Shown: positions 53,142-64,000 of the stretch, one piece after another
Layout of the letters: each line of letters begins with the position of its first letter
Numbering within the stretch: the first letter of the stretch is position 1
Origin: Lyophyllum atratum
Taxonomy: Eukaryota > Basidiomycota > Agaricomycetes > Agaricales > Lyophyllaceae
Length of the DNA stretch: 64,000 bases
Reading direction: 5' to 3'
NCBI GenBank assembly: GCA_014905825.1
Contig: JACGCN010000022.1
Span: 620,001 to 684,000 of the forward strand
The notes under the pieces: model-generated
Seen by the model: only the letters and a program-made list of their open reading frames with translations
Database searches by the model: none
What the model was told of the DNA's origin: nothing
Program-made: the position numbers and the translations under genes

Positions 53142-56100
53142 CTAAGTTGTCCTTTTCTTCCTGGTATCAACCCACCATTTGAGTGCCTCCGTGGTGTACA
53201 GCGCATTCCCGAATCTCTTGCGCTTGCCGCGTCCCAATTCCTCTGCTACTGCTCCGGTTGTATCAAGGACGACGCCTTCGACTTCTTCAATCAGTGTTTC
53301 CTCAGCTTCTGCAGCCGAAACTACACCATCTTCGCCACCTACGAAGTGCTGGTCGTCTGTCTCAGGTAACTCACCGTGCAAGTCAGCAGCGACAGCTTCG
53401 TGTGGCACCACGCTATCATCAACCACGACATCAACCTCCGAGACCTCAGCATCTTCAACCATTGTGTCTTCCTCAGATAGTGTTGGTACACGAGATCGAG
53501 GCCGGGTCAGCTCCGCAAAAAAATCGGGATCCGTAGAAGGGAGTCTTCGGAGGATATCTCGGGTTGCAGGGCTGGTGAGGCTCTCATACGAGAGGTCAGC
53601 ATCTCCAGCGCGACACATTTTCCATGCCTGTTAACAGAGGCTCATGTCATTAACAGAATATTTAATGAAACCATAAGCATTACCTTCTTGATGACTTCAT
53701 GTTTATTTCGGAAATTCTCGTACGCCGTGTAAAGCCAGTGAGGTGTCCGGTTACGAAGGATTCCGATTTTCGTGTCGAGAACCACGGAGCTTGGTTCGCT
53801 ACCCGCCTTGAGTTTCCTGAGTGTCTCTTCAACAACATCCTCGTGAGCCGAACGCTTCAACGAGTGTTTGAAAAGTCGTTGAAACCCCACATCGCACGGC
53901 TGGAACAGACCAGTCATACAGGCAGGCACGAAGTTCACGATGATCTCAGGATGATTCGTGCCCATCCAATCCATGAACTCCTCGGAGCGGTGTACTGACC
54001 AGCAATCGATTTGCCAGATACGTCGCTGATCGGGGCGTAGGTTGTCGCGTTTGATCACGCTCTCGTAGTAGGGGCAAAGAATCTTCTCGACAAAGTTCTT
54101 CATTGTCTCTTGTGTTGACCAGTATGTTGCTGTCTTGGAGGTCTCGAATAGGAATCCTGCATCCAAGGCTTCCTTCATTGACCTTGCACTCGATGAAGGA
54201 AGCGACGCATCCGTTGAGCCCTTGTAGATTGCCTGAAATGGAAGCAATGTGCCGTCATTTGCCAAAGAGACCATCACAGTTATGGCGCGCTTCTCTTCCA
54301 ATCCGACCGTCGTGACTTGCTTGGAACCAACGGGTGCATAGGTCAAGTGGCAGCCTTGAGCGTAAGTGGTTTGAGTCTGGTCGCTGTTGACCACGAGGGC
54401 TGACTCGATTGATTCATCTTTAATGGAGTAGGCCATCCGCAGATGCGCCTTACGAAGGATGAGTTCGTGATTGGCGGGGATCTTCCCACCAGCTCTAGTC
54501 GAACGACGCATGGTCCATCCCAAGGCGCGCTTGATAAACTTCTTTACGAATACCTCTGAGCAGCGGAAAAGGGTGCCGTCTTTGGAAGGAATCGAGAAGA
54601 TGGCAGGTGCAGTATGCTCGAGATGCCCAACCATGAGGCCGCGGATCGTTGTCAGGGTAATCGCAATGGATGAATCACGGAGGCCCTGCAACATTTCAAG
54701 GATTTCTGTTGTTTGAGATGGATAATTGACCTGATGGAGAGGTACGTCAGTTAGAATGACTTTCTGTCGTCGACTCCAAACTCACCAAGATCCCGACTCG
54801 TGTCGTTGTTCCTCCAGGCTTGTTACCACTTTCAATCCTTCGCAGTGTCTTGTCACTCCAGCGCGGGAATTCGCCAGACCGGTCAATCCATCTACCGAGG
54901 ACCTGGGGAGTCAGGCCGGCAAATAAGACACCATCGAGCTTCCGCAAGGTTTTCACTATCTCAGCGGGGCTCATCGCAGGTTTTGAAAGTGTGGCTGCTC
55001 GTTCAATGTGACAGAACAGCAACGGCGCCATCCAATTGGTAAGTACTGCTTCCTTGTACTCGTTGACGCGAGGCCGTCCCACTTTTCCACGTTCATCACG
55101 AATGTCGTTCTGCAGTGCTCGATTGGGGCGAGAAGCTTCGGCTACATTCAACGTCGATGACTGGGAGTCTGAAGGGACCAGGTGGGCCATCTTCACAACT
55201 CTACCTAGAGAGTCCCGCTTGCCTGACACAATTTCGTCCTGTTTTACACGCTCGCGATGGTTCTGCTGGCGAATCGTTGCGCCTTCGGTCTTCCGCCGTT
55301 TTGCACGTGCCTGAGAAGCAGCGTCAGACGCTTCGAAGGTGTCTAGAATGTTGTGATGTTCCTCCAGCACTCTCGACCAATCGCGCTTCGCTTTCTCTGG
55401 AGAAACCACAGTAAACCACTTCCGCAGGTCCTCCGACTTCCTGGGACCATTAGAGTGGTATTTCCGTTTCAATGATGACGATGACACCAAGGCGGGCTCC
55501 TCGTCAGTCGTGACATCAGATGGAGCGTCGTCGGCAATCGAAGTAGCTTCGGTGGGGACATCATGCATAGGTATGTCTTCGATGTCGTGCAGCTCGTCAT
55601 TTGAGGCTTGCGGCGATGGTGTATCAGCAGCTGAATGTTCGCTACTCAGGAAAACAGTGGCGTCGATAGATGTTGGGTAGAAGAACATGTCTTGACCAGC
55701 CGGCTTGGATGAATAGGTAAGAATTGTACCCTCTTCGGCTTCCTCCGATGCGACACGCTACATACAGGCATTAGCAGACATATCATGGATATCAGAAGAC
55801 GACGAGTACATACGAATTCACTGTCCCGCGCACACACACGTTTGAATATGGTGAGTCGTTCCGCGTCAGCAGCGGCTTGGACTCCTGATAGTAAGGGGGT
55901 TGATAGGTAGTGATGTCGAAGGGCATCATTCGCATAAATGAGGCAGTTGTAACCATCTGCCTGTGATGCAATTGGCAAGCTCGAGTGCTCCAAGGTTGTT
56001 CCTGTATGCGAGTGGATCCACCAGCTGATCGCGTCGAGGAGCTCTACATTTTTTCCTCCAAGTGAGTCGCCATAGAGAATCCGCGATGCTGAAATGTTGA

Positions 56101-56917
56101 TGATTACCGCGATCCAGTGACGATTGTCGACATTCGCAATGCCACCAACACTTCTTCGATCTCCAATGGCTAGATCAGAGCCGACGGCCCATATATCTCG
56201 ACTCCCCGGGTTGTTGCCATAGGGTGACGTCTCACGGGTCCGGAAGAGAGCTCGTAAACGAGCAAAGAAGGTGGGCCCGACAATCTCGCAGTCGAAGTCG
56301 CTAGTGCTGCGGCTTAAGTCCCATCGGAGCATGTCAAGACACTGATTGACATGCGTTGTAGAAAGCCATTTCGCTGAGAGGTATGAGGCAAGAGTGACTG
56401 TCGGCTCATTCTCTGTCAGTCCGCAGACATGCCCCGTCCATGGAAGCGTGAGCATTGCACGTCGGGCCGCATCACAGAGTTTTCTGGTTTCCGGTGCGCG
56501 CCAGGATTTTTGCTTTCCGGTAACGTGCAACTCAGCATTGCTCCAGGGTCTGCGAACATGCATTCGAAGGTTTGAGACCTCTTGCCAGTACGTCAAGATC
56601 CACAGAGGGAAGCGCTTCGATTCTACGTGTGGGACATGCGCATAGATGATTGAAGACTGTGTCCATGCTGAGGGGTCGTTCTCGAGGGCAATGATTGTCG
56701 TGGCTGATGGAATGGGTAAGTCTTCTAGAAGCTCCAAGTTGCACTCCGTGTTCGGCTGATTTGTGCTCCAGAATGCACGCGTTTCGATGGGTTCCGTACT
56801 TTGGGATTGAGGTGGCAAGGGGAACGCGAGGAGCTTCGCCACGGAGAGGAATGGACTGGGAAGCAATGTCTCGCGGTATTCTGGTGGCATCGGATCCGAT
56901 GGAATTGTCTCCGTCAT
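53142..56917 (-). CDS. Ulp1-type cysteine protease fused to a pogo-like DDE transposase
   Basis: Exons 56917-55814, 55757-54786, 54730-53684 and 53627-53142 close to 1202 residues, all junctions GT-AG and phase 0. The first exon is a C48 peptidase-like domain with NVDNRHWIAVIINIS (catalytic His), RILYGDSLGG (Asp), and SQADGYNCLIYANDALRHHY (oxyanion Gln and catalytic Cys). An acidic Ser-rich linker follows, then a basic helical part (KRRKTEGATIRQQNHRERVK) and an HTH-like segment (KTLRKLDGVLFAGLTPQVLG). The DDE core has VVNSDQTQTTY, RIWQIDCWSVH and TGLFQPCDVGFQRLF as the three acidic positions. The C-terminal tail is acidic and ends KWWVDTRKKRTT. The family cleaves or joins element ends at TA; the protease may remove SUMO from the transposase or host factors. 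The fusion depends on intron 1 (55813-55758). Confidence 0.82.
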
Positions 56918-57170
56918 TGTGCGGCTACGTAGGTAGTAAACTTGTACACTGTAACAGGTTCTGCATTTTATATAGAAGGTACAATGGTACTCAAGCTGTA
57001 TAGTTGGCCCCAGGCCCCCTGGCCCGAAACGTGCTCTCGAGTGGGCTCTGGCCCAATCAACAATGATTTGAAAATTGAGACGGCCAGAACAGTTCGGACC
57101 CTCTGTCACGGTCACCTTTCCTGGCTGAACACATGAACACTTGCCCAAAACCTGTCACGCTCGACAGGTC

Positions 57171-57196
57171 CTGAACGGTCGGTCGTAATTCTACAG
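57171..57196 (-). repeat. Right 26-bp terminal inverted repeat
   Basis: Reverse complement of the left repeat without mismatch. Followed by TA at 57197. Confidence 0.95.
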
Positions 57197-57198
57197 TA

Positions 57199-57567
57199 CA
57201 TCGGGAATAATGAGCCGTGAGCCGTGGATGCGAGCATAAGCCCGTAGATTGCCCGTAGATGTTGTAAAATTTATAACCTGAAAATACATCCGTGGACCGT
57301 GGAGGAAAAACAGGTGTTTGTTGGTGCTTGCCAACAGCTTCCACTTACAAGACTTCCGTGGAAACCTTGTGCTCATTCCAAGTTTTCCTTTGTCCGTCGA
57401 TGGTCAGGAAGAAACATGTGTTCCTCATAACACTCCGGACGCGAACTTGGAGTTCCCAATATGGTCGTGGTTGGCTCGCCCCTGGAAGTTGAAGTTGATC
57501 AACTCGTGTGATCTGATAGAACTTCTTTACCCCATTTATCAGTTCGTACGTTCCTTCAGAGACAACC
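57199..57567. other. Promoter region of the membrane-protein gene
   Basis: 370 bp between the transposon and the start at 57568. The transposon has inserted within this promoter. Short frames here are unconvincing. Confidence 0.4.
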
Positions 57568-60219
57568 ATGACTGCGTCAGTTCTTCGCCACGGATCTCCA
57601 GTCGACCTCGAATCTCACCTTGAACCAGTAGAGGACCATGCTACACCGCAGGTAGCTCAGGCGGAGATGCCTGTTCTGATTCAGGAGGCTGATGTCAATC
57701 ACCCCACGTGTACGAGTCGAGGACTTCGCTTCACGCAGGAAGAGGATAGCCCGCAGGAAGAGGATAGCCCTGGTGTCGTAGCTGCTCCATCTCTCCCTGA
57801 GGAGCCACGAGAGACGACTCTCCAACGTGGTGGTAGCCCTGCCCTGTTCGATGGACGCGTTCATGGGGGGCGATCGACTCCGGTACCCAGTCGCTATCAA
57901 TACCAGCCATCTACAACCGGGTCCGAGTCGTCCTCATACCTCACAGGAACTGACAGGGAGGGGAACATACCATGGCATGGTGCGCAAAGCTACGTAGCTG
58001 TAGACCCATACTTGCCCTCCGTCGCACAAAGTCTGGTCAACTTTACATACCCGGGCGCCAATGGACAGATACCCTCGCACCCACATTCTAGGCCTTCTAC
58101 ACCCATGCCACCGCCGCCTTATCAATCGACAACAGGCGACACTTTGTTCCCCTCGACTTCGAACTACATTCTCGCCTTTCTGTTTGACACGTTACCTCGT
58201 CAAATTTATTTACATTTTCTGTTGACGCTGCCATCGCTATACTTCTCGCGTGTCGCCCGTGTATTTGAAGACGCTGAATTGAGCATGCCCGATATCAAGA
58301 AAATGGCGGTCGTCTCCGCGCACCAGTGGAAGGAGGGATCCACCACTATGGTTCACGCGAACTGGAACTTCGAGCCTTCAATAGTCTCTCCCCATTTCTC
58401 GAATCTCAAATCCTCCTGGGAACACTTCATTGACTCGTTGATAAAGGAGTGGAAAACGCTTAATATCATTTCAGCCTTACTGTTATCGTAGGTTCCCTGT
58501 TTTTGTCAAATGTGTTTTAAAAAAAACTAAACAACTAAATCATTACTTGTCGAAAAGGGCGATTCTCACCACTCTTCAAATCGACGGGGCCATCACCGAT
58601 CCTATCACTAGGAACACTGGTCTGTTGTCTCTCGTTTGCGGACTCATGAGCATATTGTACGGCTGTCTGTACATCCTGAGATTTAACACTATGCGTAAAG
58701 TTCACAAAGCTGCAGAATGGGCTGAGGTCGGTTTCAAATTCCAAAATTAATCTGTAGCTGACTTTTTCTTTTGCGCGATTTAGGAAGCGCAACAGACCAA
58801 GACGCTTATCTGGTGGAATGTCTGGGTACTTCTCGCCATGCCATCGATATGGCTTTCGTGGTGTGTCACCTTTTTCTATGCAGCGTAACCACACGAACGA
58901 AGTTGGGGAAAATAGGTCTATCATTTTCTATCTGGCTTGTGTCATGTCCTTCGTTTGGCGGACTGGCACGACGCATGATCCCGTACTTGAAGTAACCCAA
59001 TTGGCTGCGTTCGGGCCACGGATCGCTATCACGTTTGTATTTTTGTTGGGCATTGTCTACCTTTCACTCATTGTCAGCACGTTCCGACGCTATGGAGCTG
59101 GGATGGACAAGGCATGGCGAAAGCGGGTCTTGGAATGGGCAGAGACCTCAGGCAGCGCGTATGGCACACCGCATTCCGTGATACGACGAGACTCCACGCT
59201 AGCCTCAGATGCAGCTACACCCCCTTTCCGACCGCATTCCCTCCCAGTTCCGCATCCATATGGACAAGCTCAGCCTCTTCCTCCCGCCCGTAGTTATTCT
59301 GCGCATCACCCACCACCCAACATCCCAACCAAGCCCATTCCTGAAATCCCTCCACCACCCTCGTTCTCTAGACCTCATCCTGCTCCCCATATTATCGCAA
59401 TCATCCCATTCGAGACCGTCAAAGTCATGGACCTGCGATTTATGGCCCACGTGCCGAACGAACGACCAGGAACCCTCACCTTCGGCCAGCGTGATATCTT
59501 ACGTGAAGACTGGGATCAGTTCATTGCAGTACGTGTTATTATAAACTCCATCGCTCGGGCGCTTTAATCCATGGCGTCCCCAGGACGCATCCTTGGCATG
59601 GGATGGGCAATATCCTCGACTCCAGATGGAGCTGGCCACCGACGAACCAACACGGACCATAGGTCGTTCCACACCCCAAGAGGTCACGGCCCGCCTCATC
59701 GCCCGGTGGAACACCCACTTCTTCTTTCCTCGCGGGGCCCAAGCCATTCTATGCGAAGAGCACACATTGGATGATCCCGCCTCGCCTTCATACGCGATCT
59801 ATCTCCTCAACATCGGCGCGCGCGACGACGAAGACGACCCGGACACTGACCACGATTCTTCGACGGAACACGAGCCGAGCGCGGAGCTGGCGAAGCGCTT
59901 TGGATCTGTGCCGGAGGGCTTGGAGCGCATCGATGTTTATGATCCTGTGCCGGATGGGGACCACCGGCGGGGGTCGATACGGATGGGAAAGACGCTGATA
60001 TACGCGGGACCGCATGCGGCTCGCGTGCACTGGGCGCCTGTCATAGACGTTGTGGAAGTGCCACATGAGAGCGCATCTGATATCGGGAGCGCTCGTTTTG
60101 GAAACTTGGATGAGGAGAGATCGAATGGTAGTGACGGGCAGACAGACAGAGATGACGCTGTAGGTGGACCGAGTAGCGCCGGTGCGGAGGACGAGGAAGG
60201 CGACGGAAAGAAGGCTTAG
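57568..60219 (+). CDS. Multipass membrane protein of unknown function
   Basis: It starts MTASVLRHGSPVDLESHLEP. The N-terminal 190 residues are disordered and contain a duplicated EEDSPQ. Hydrophobic segments follow: YILAFLFDTLPRQIYLHFLL, LNIISALLLSAILTTLQI (across an intron at about 58490), GLLSLVCGLMSILYGCLYIL, NVWVLLAMPSIWLSW joined to SIIFYLACVMSFVW, and ITFVFLLGIVYLSLIV: probably five helices. A Pro-rich cytosolic stretch and a final conserved-looking region (VKVMDLRFMAHVP, RPGTLTFGQRDILREDWDQF, RWNTHFFFPRGAQAILCEEH) precede an acidic tail. Introns near 58750, 58860 and 59530 keep frame. I recall similar membrane proteins in Agaricomycetes without a function. Confidence 0.7.
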
Positions 60220-61568
60220 AAAAAGCGTACACGTGTGGTCAGAAGAAACGCTGTACCACACGTTAACACCCACAACATCATTCTCACCTCTCTCTCGGAG
60301 TAAACCTGAATATCAGCGTGTTGGGAGGGTCATATTTTCTCGCGGGCAGACCTTCCTATGTTCAGCCTCTCCCAGCTGCAGATCTTATTGCCATGATCAT
60401 GAGCGCCCTGTTCCTTTCAGAATATCCAAGCCGCAATGTGACCTGATTTTGGGTAGGCGTGCATCAGCCATCTATCAAGGAGTTGCACTTCAAGGACGAG
60501 CGCATTACGAACTTGTACCAACTGGCAACAGACGGTCATGCGAGCCCTGGTCTCAGCGCAATGACATTCCGCGTCGACGCTGTTATCACCAGTAGAGAAC
60601 ACGAGTATGTTACATACAGGACAGGTATTGAACTCCTGGGACTCGGGGACGCATGGTGCCAACCAAACCCAACCTGCGCAGGGATGGCAGTCTCAGAACA
60701 TCCAAGCCGCGGTTCGGGTAGGCGGTGCCTCCATTTATCAAGGAGTCGCACTTCCAATTGGGAACCATGTTTCTGTCCAAACCCACTCCTGACGACGAGA
60801 TCGCGCAGGGATAGCAAGTCTACGAGGCATGACAGTCTAATTCACCGGACAGGTGGCTGCGATCTTGGGTCCGAGAGGACCAGGATTAGGTGTAAGGATT
60901 TCGTCGAGTTGGACATTTCGAAACTGGCCCTGGTGTGTAGTGTGAGAGAGAGAAAGGCTGATTTGGCTTTGGAAAGCTATTTTCGAGCGGGGAGCCAACA
61001 ATTTGATCGGGTCTGTTGAAGACGTGGGTAGTTGGAGCAAAGATGCAGACTCAGGGATTATCAGGGGAGCATGTCCTACAACGGTGGTGGACACGCCGAC
61101 CGCCTCGTTCTCCACTTACCGGGGGGGGGGGGGGGGGGGGGGTCGTATTGCATGGCTTCCATAGCATGTGTAGTCTCTATTCGCATGTACCGTGTACCAC
61201 AGAGGCAATGCCTCTCTAACACGATGATTGTCCAACAAAAAAGAAAATGCGTCTTTTACTTATGATCCATGCCACGATGTGGCATCGTCCCTCAATGATC
61301 ACCGACCGAAGCTCAGCGCTCAGCGCTCAGCCTTGGACAGACATGGAATGATAAGATCTACAGTGAATATATTGAGGGTACATAGGAATAGTGATAGCAG
61401 GTGATATATGACATGGTAACCAGCTTCCAAGAAATACACGGGCATAAGTATCAACGTCCAAAAAATACATCGTAGAGGGTACAACAGGCACGATTGGTGT
61501 CGAGAGAGACAGAGATAGAGAGAAAAAACATACACGTAACCCCCAAAATAAGAAAGAAAAGGGAAGTC
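60220..61568. other. Intergenic region with low-complexity tracts
   Basis: No gene recognised. A roughly 70-base block around AAGCCGC...GGGTAGGCG...ATCAAGGAGT-GCACTTC occurs twice (about 60430-60500 and 60702-60765), suggesting a decayed direct repeat. A run of 22 G lies at 61121-61142, and a short CGCTCAG triplication near 61315. Confidence 0.45.
61121..61142. repeat. Homopolymer of 22 G
   Basis: Uninterrupted G run after TCCACTTACC. Its true length is likely to vary and to be error-prone in sequencing. Confidence 0.95.
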
Positions 61569-63156
61569 TCAATCTTCCCATTTCCTCGTCTTCACCTCCC
61601 ACAACCCATTCCTCAACCTCACCAACCCCTCAAAAAGCACCCTCCCCCTCAAATAATCCACCCTCTTCACCCCCCTCCCCGCCTCCTCCGCATTCCCCGC
61701 CGTCCGAAACTGGAACTGCCGATTCATCTTATCCCTCGTCCCCCCATCCAGCTCCTCATTATACCAATGCCTCCCCATAATCGGCACGTCCAGCTGCATG
61801 TACATCTGCCACACCACGTCCTGGATCGTGATCCCGTTTTCGTGGCTCTGCACTATGTCGATGTACCAGGGTAGTAGGGGGTGGGTTAGGCGCATGCCCT
61901 GCGCGGCGGGTTGCGTGGCGAGCTGGGCAAAGTCGAGTTGGTTGTGCGGGCGCCGGAGTTGGAGGAATTCGAGGCTGAAGGTGGGGTTGTAGCGGAGGTC
62001 GAAGTAGATTGGGGGTTGTTGGGGCTTGTAGGCGAGGTATTCGTGGGCGATGCGTTTCATTGGGTCGTGCCATTCTGGTGTAACGGGATCAGCGCTGTCG
62101 AAATTTGACAAAAATGGAAAAGAATAGAAAAGTGCGGGAGAGCGACGATGACGTCGTTGATGAAAAAGGATATAATAGCTCACCGATAACATCCGACCGA
62201 GGCCGGGGTACCCTCGGTATGTAGGAGGCGAGTCCAGCTCGCGGGTCGTAGTCCGCCCTCCAGTCGCGCGGGCGCCGGGCTAGGTTCTGCGGGCTGTACT
62301 CCTCGCCCTGCATCTGCTGGTACAACGAGAACGGCTGCAGATTCCCGCTACTCTTACGACTGCGCCCTCCGCCCCCTCCCTGCGATGTCGTGCGATGCAG
62401 AGGGGATCCGCCGCCGCCGCTGAGACCGAGCGTGTTCACTTCGTGCGACGAGGTGCGTTGCAGGTCGTAAGACTCCCACCCATTAAACGCGGGTTGGTTC
62501 TCCTTGCGCCTGCTACTCCCCCTCCTAACCAACGCCCCGCCCTGTCCATCCCCACCGAACCCCGGGCTCCCCCCTCCACCAAGCGCCACCCCCCCGCCAC
62601 TGAACCACGGACTCGCCGTAACCGGCTGCCCGAACGCCGACTCCCCGGAGGCGCCTATTCCTTGTTGCTGCTGTTGTGCCCAGGGCGAGTACTGGGCGTG
62701 GTGCTGGCCGCTACCAGGCGTCGAGGGGCCCCATGAGGTGGCGGGTGTGGCTTCGCCCCATGAAGCAGCCGGGGTGGGCGCATGCCATGCTGCGAAAGGG
62801 GTGTACTGCTGCTGCCCACCTTGCTGCTGCTGCTCGCCGTACGCCCAGGACTGCGCGGTTCTCGGTGGCGACTGGTACCCTTGTTGGGCCCCGAACCAGG
62901 GCGGGGCTTGTGTGGCGCCGGCGGACCATGGTGGTGCGGCGGGTGCGGGGGGCCAGGCGGAGCTGGTTGGGACGGTGAGTGGATCTGTCAGTGTGGGCGT
63001 GGATGGGATCGATCGGGGTACTCACGTGGATTGTGCTGCACCGGGGAAGGCGTTGTATGGCTGCCCCCCATGCGACGCTCCTGGAGGTGGCGGAATGAAC
63101 CCGCCACCTGGAGCCATCTCGAGGCCTGGGGGCATGTCGTCGTACAGTGTGGTCAT
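61569..63156 (-). CDS. DUF6699-like protein with Gly/Pro/Gln-rich N-terminus
   Basis: Exons 63156-63026, 62962-62184 and 62074-61569 close to 471 residues. The N-terminus (MTTLYDDMPPGLEMAPGGGF) leads into about 230 residues of Gln, Gly, Pro and Ser low complexity. The conserved C-terminal domain has IYFDLRYNPTFSLEF, MRLTHPLLPWYIDIV, ITIQDVVWQMYMQLDVPI and VLFEGLVRLRNGLWEVK, the strand-helix-strand pattern of fungal DUF6699 proteins (a start like W-D-L-R, then HP-x-LPW, G-x-TV-x-DVL-x-x-LY). Function unknown. The second intron acceptor is chosen as CAG at 62075 to keep frame (joins VI to EWHDPMKR). Exon 1 is short and starts at the only suitable ATG. Confidence 0.75.
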
Positions 63157-63848
63157 TGGACCAGGCGGAAAGGAGGGAGAGGATAACTGAGTTTGAAGAG
63201 AGAATAATGCCTGGCCAAGGGGATATATGAGTTTGAGAACAAAGAGCCTGTGCTCTCGTCGCGGTCGTGTGGTTTGAAGGGATCTGGAAAAAGCGGTGCT
63301 GATACTTTGGCTGATCACACGTCGCGATCGGGACTCGGAAGCAAAACTTGGTTTGATCGATCTTCCTCGTGGCCATATGATCGGACCGCGCCCTCGGCAT
63401 CCCACATCGCGCCGACATGCGGTTTTGGAGATAACTTGTACTGGCACGCATTGATCATGAGCTACTCGAGATGCACCTTGGTTTAAGCGCTGTGTCGACC
63501 GGATCCTAGATTTTATTGGACTACAAAGTAAGTAGAAGCGCTGCAAGTTCGCCATGGTGATCAAGGAAGAAAAAAACAAAAAGAACGGAGAGTAGAAAGC
63601 GACGCGCGCGAGATACGACCATTGCGTCCTTCCGAAAACACCGCTGACTATTATCTTGTACGCAGGCCTCGTAGTAAGGAGTTACGTAGGCCACTGGTCA
63701 GATTAGACTGCGCAACCCCCCAAGTTTTTAGTACTGCGGAGAACGAACCCATCAAAGGACACTTAGCAGGATCTGCGCTACGGATGCGGAGTCATATTCA
63801 TAGCACTGCTCTATACACTCGAGACCAAAAAACAGCACCTCACCCCCC
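63157..63848. other. Promoter side and intergenic region
   Basis: Nothing gene-like on either strand beyond shadows of the DUF6699-like gene; no repeats. Confidence 0.4.
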
Positions 63849-64000
63849 TCAATCCACCCAAACAACATGCCCCAGCCCCGCCGCCGTCTCAAACGACGCC
63901 TTCGGCACATACTTCCCCCCACCCTCATACTCCGCCTCCATCCTCATCTTCACACTCCTATGCACCTTCACCACCCCCTTCCTCTGCCTCGGCACATGCC
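63849..64000 (-). CDS. 3' end of an unidentified gene, cut by the window edge
   Basis: A minus-strand frame open from the window edge to a TGA at 63849-63851 ends VKVHRSVKMRMEAEYE, GGGKYVPKASFETAAGLG, HVVWVD. Strong third-position C/G bias supports coding. About 50 residues only; the family is not recognised and the start lies outside the window. Confidence 0.5.
   Translation of the reverse strand, partial: HVPRQRKGVVKVHRSVKMRMEAEYEGGGKYVPKASFETAAGLGHVVWVD

Larger units (their letters stand above)
52976..57196 (-). mobile_element. TA-flanked DNA transposon encoding a Ulp1-DDE fusion
   Basis: The two ends share a perfect 26-bp inverted repeat beginning CTGTAGAATTACGACCGACC (52976-53001 and 57171-57196). 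A TA lies on each side (52974-52975, 57197-57198), the duplication typical of Tc1/mariner-pogo elements. A further pair of subterminal words (TGTCACCGTCACC near 53045, TGTCACGGTCACC near 57105) is also inverted or near-symmetric. The interior is filled by one minus-strand gene with no lesion. At 4,221 bp with intact ends and gene it may be active. Confidence 0.92.

Noticed and set aside
55646..57148. Ulp1 protease as an independent gene with its own stop at 55646
   Set aside because: The last codons before that stop lack conservation, while a GT-AG intron at 55813-55758 joins it in phase with the transposase exon.

Overview
The window is a stretch of a filamentous fungal genome, almost certainly an Agaricomycete (mushroom-forming basidiomycete). 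Genes are built from many small exons separated by introns of about 45-60 bases, and the transposase families (Plavaka, Tnp2/CACTA, gag-bearing LTR elements) together with host families such as DUF6699-like and Ser/Pro-rich membrane proteins fit that group. No bacterial-style operons, CRISPR arrays or canonical tRNA/rRNA genes are visible.

Layout. 0.7-7.8 kb and 43.3-45.0 kb hold two copies of an old segmental duplication whose ancestral order was alpha/beta-hydrolase (+), GNAT-ankyrin gene (-), GH43-like gene (+). Copy 1 keeps an intact hydrolase (740-1878), but its GNAT-ankyrin gene is frameshifted (2020-3877) and its GH43 gene is a fragment (4850-5262). In copy 2 the hydrolase is a relic (5263-5431), the GNAT-ankyrin gene is intact (5861-7804), and the GH43 fragment lies at 44005. 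The two parts of copy 2 are separated by an insertion.

That insertion, 8111-43243 (35,133 bp), is the main discovery. It begins CACTG and ends CAGTG, is flanked by a 3-bp CTG target duplication, and has unusually long (about 450 bp), nearly identical terminal inverted repeats. It carries a Tnp2-type CACTA transposase beside its right end, and the unoccupied counterpart of its target survives in duplication copy 1 near 4200-4235. It is therefore a giant cargo-carrying CACTA transposon. Its cargo includes a small Cys-rich protein, a GH3 beta-glucosidase relic, a kinase relic, Pro-rich proteins built of repeated mini-exons, a WD40-membrane protein and an SPT5/KOW-like protein. Two younger elements have landed inside it. 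A 7,018-bp Plavaka transposon (33362-40379) splits the Tnp2 gene between two Met codons; removing it and one copy of its AT duplication leaves a 1311-codon open frame. A 3.8-kb LTR retrotransposon with only a gag-like gene (24631-28473) splits the first coding exon of the SPT5-like gene.

Right of 45.6 kb is more ordinary gene space: a short-chain dehydrogenase with a frameshift, a disordered 638-residue protein, a GNAT acetyltransferase, a membrane protein, a DUF6699-like protein and the end of an unknown gene. It is interrupted by a second unusual element (52976-57196): a TA-flanked transposon with 26-bp perfect inverted repeats. Its single intact gene appears to splice a Ulp1-type SUMO protease domain onto a pogo-like DDE transposase (1202 residues).

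Exon coordinates were worked out by hand from splice signals, reading-frame closure and family resemblance. Frame closure was checked arithmetically for the principal genes, but no expression data or database search supports any of it.
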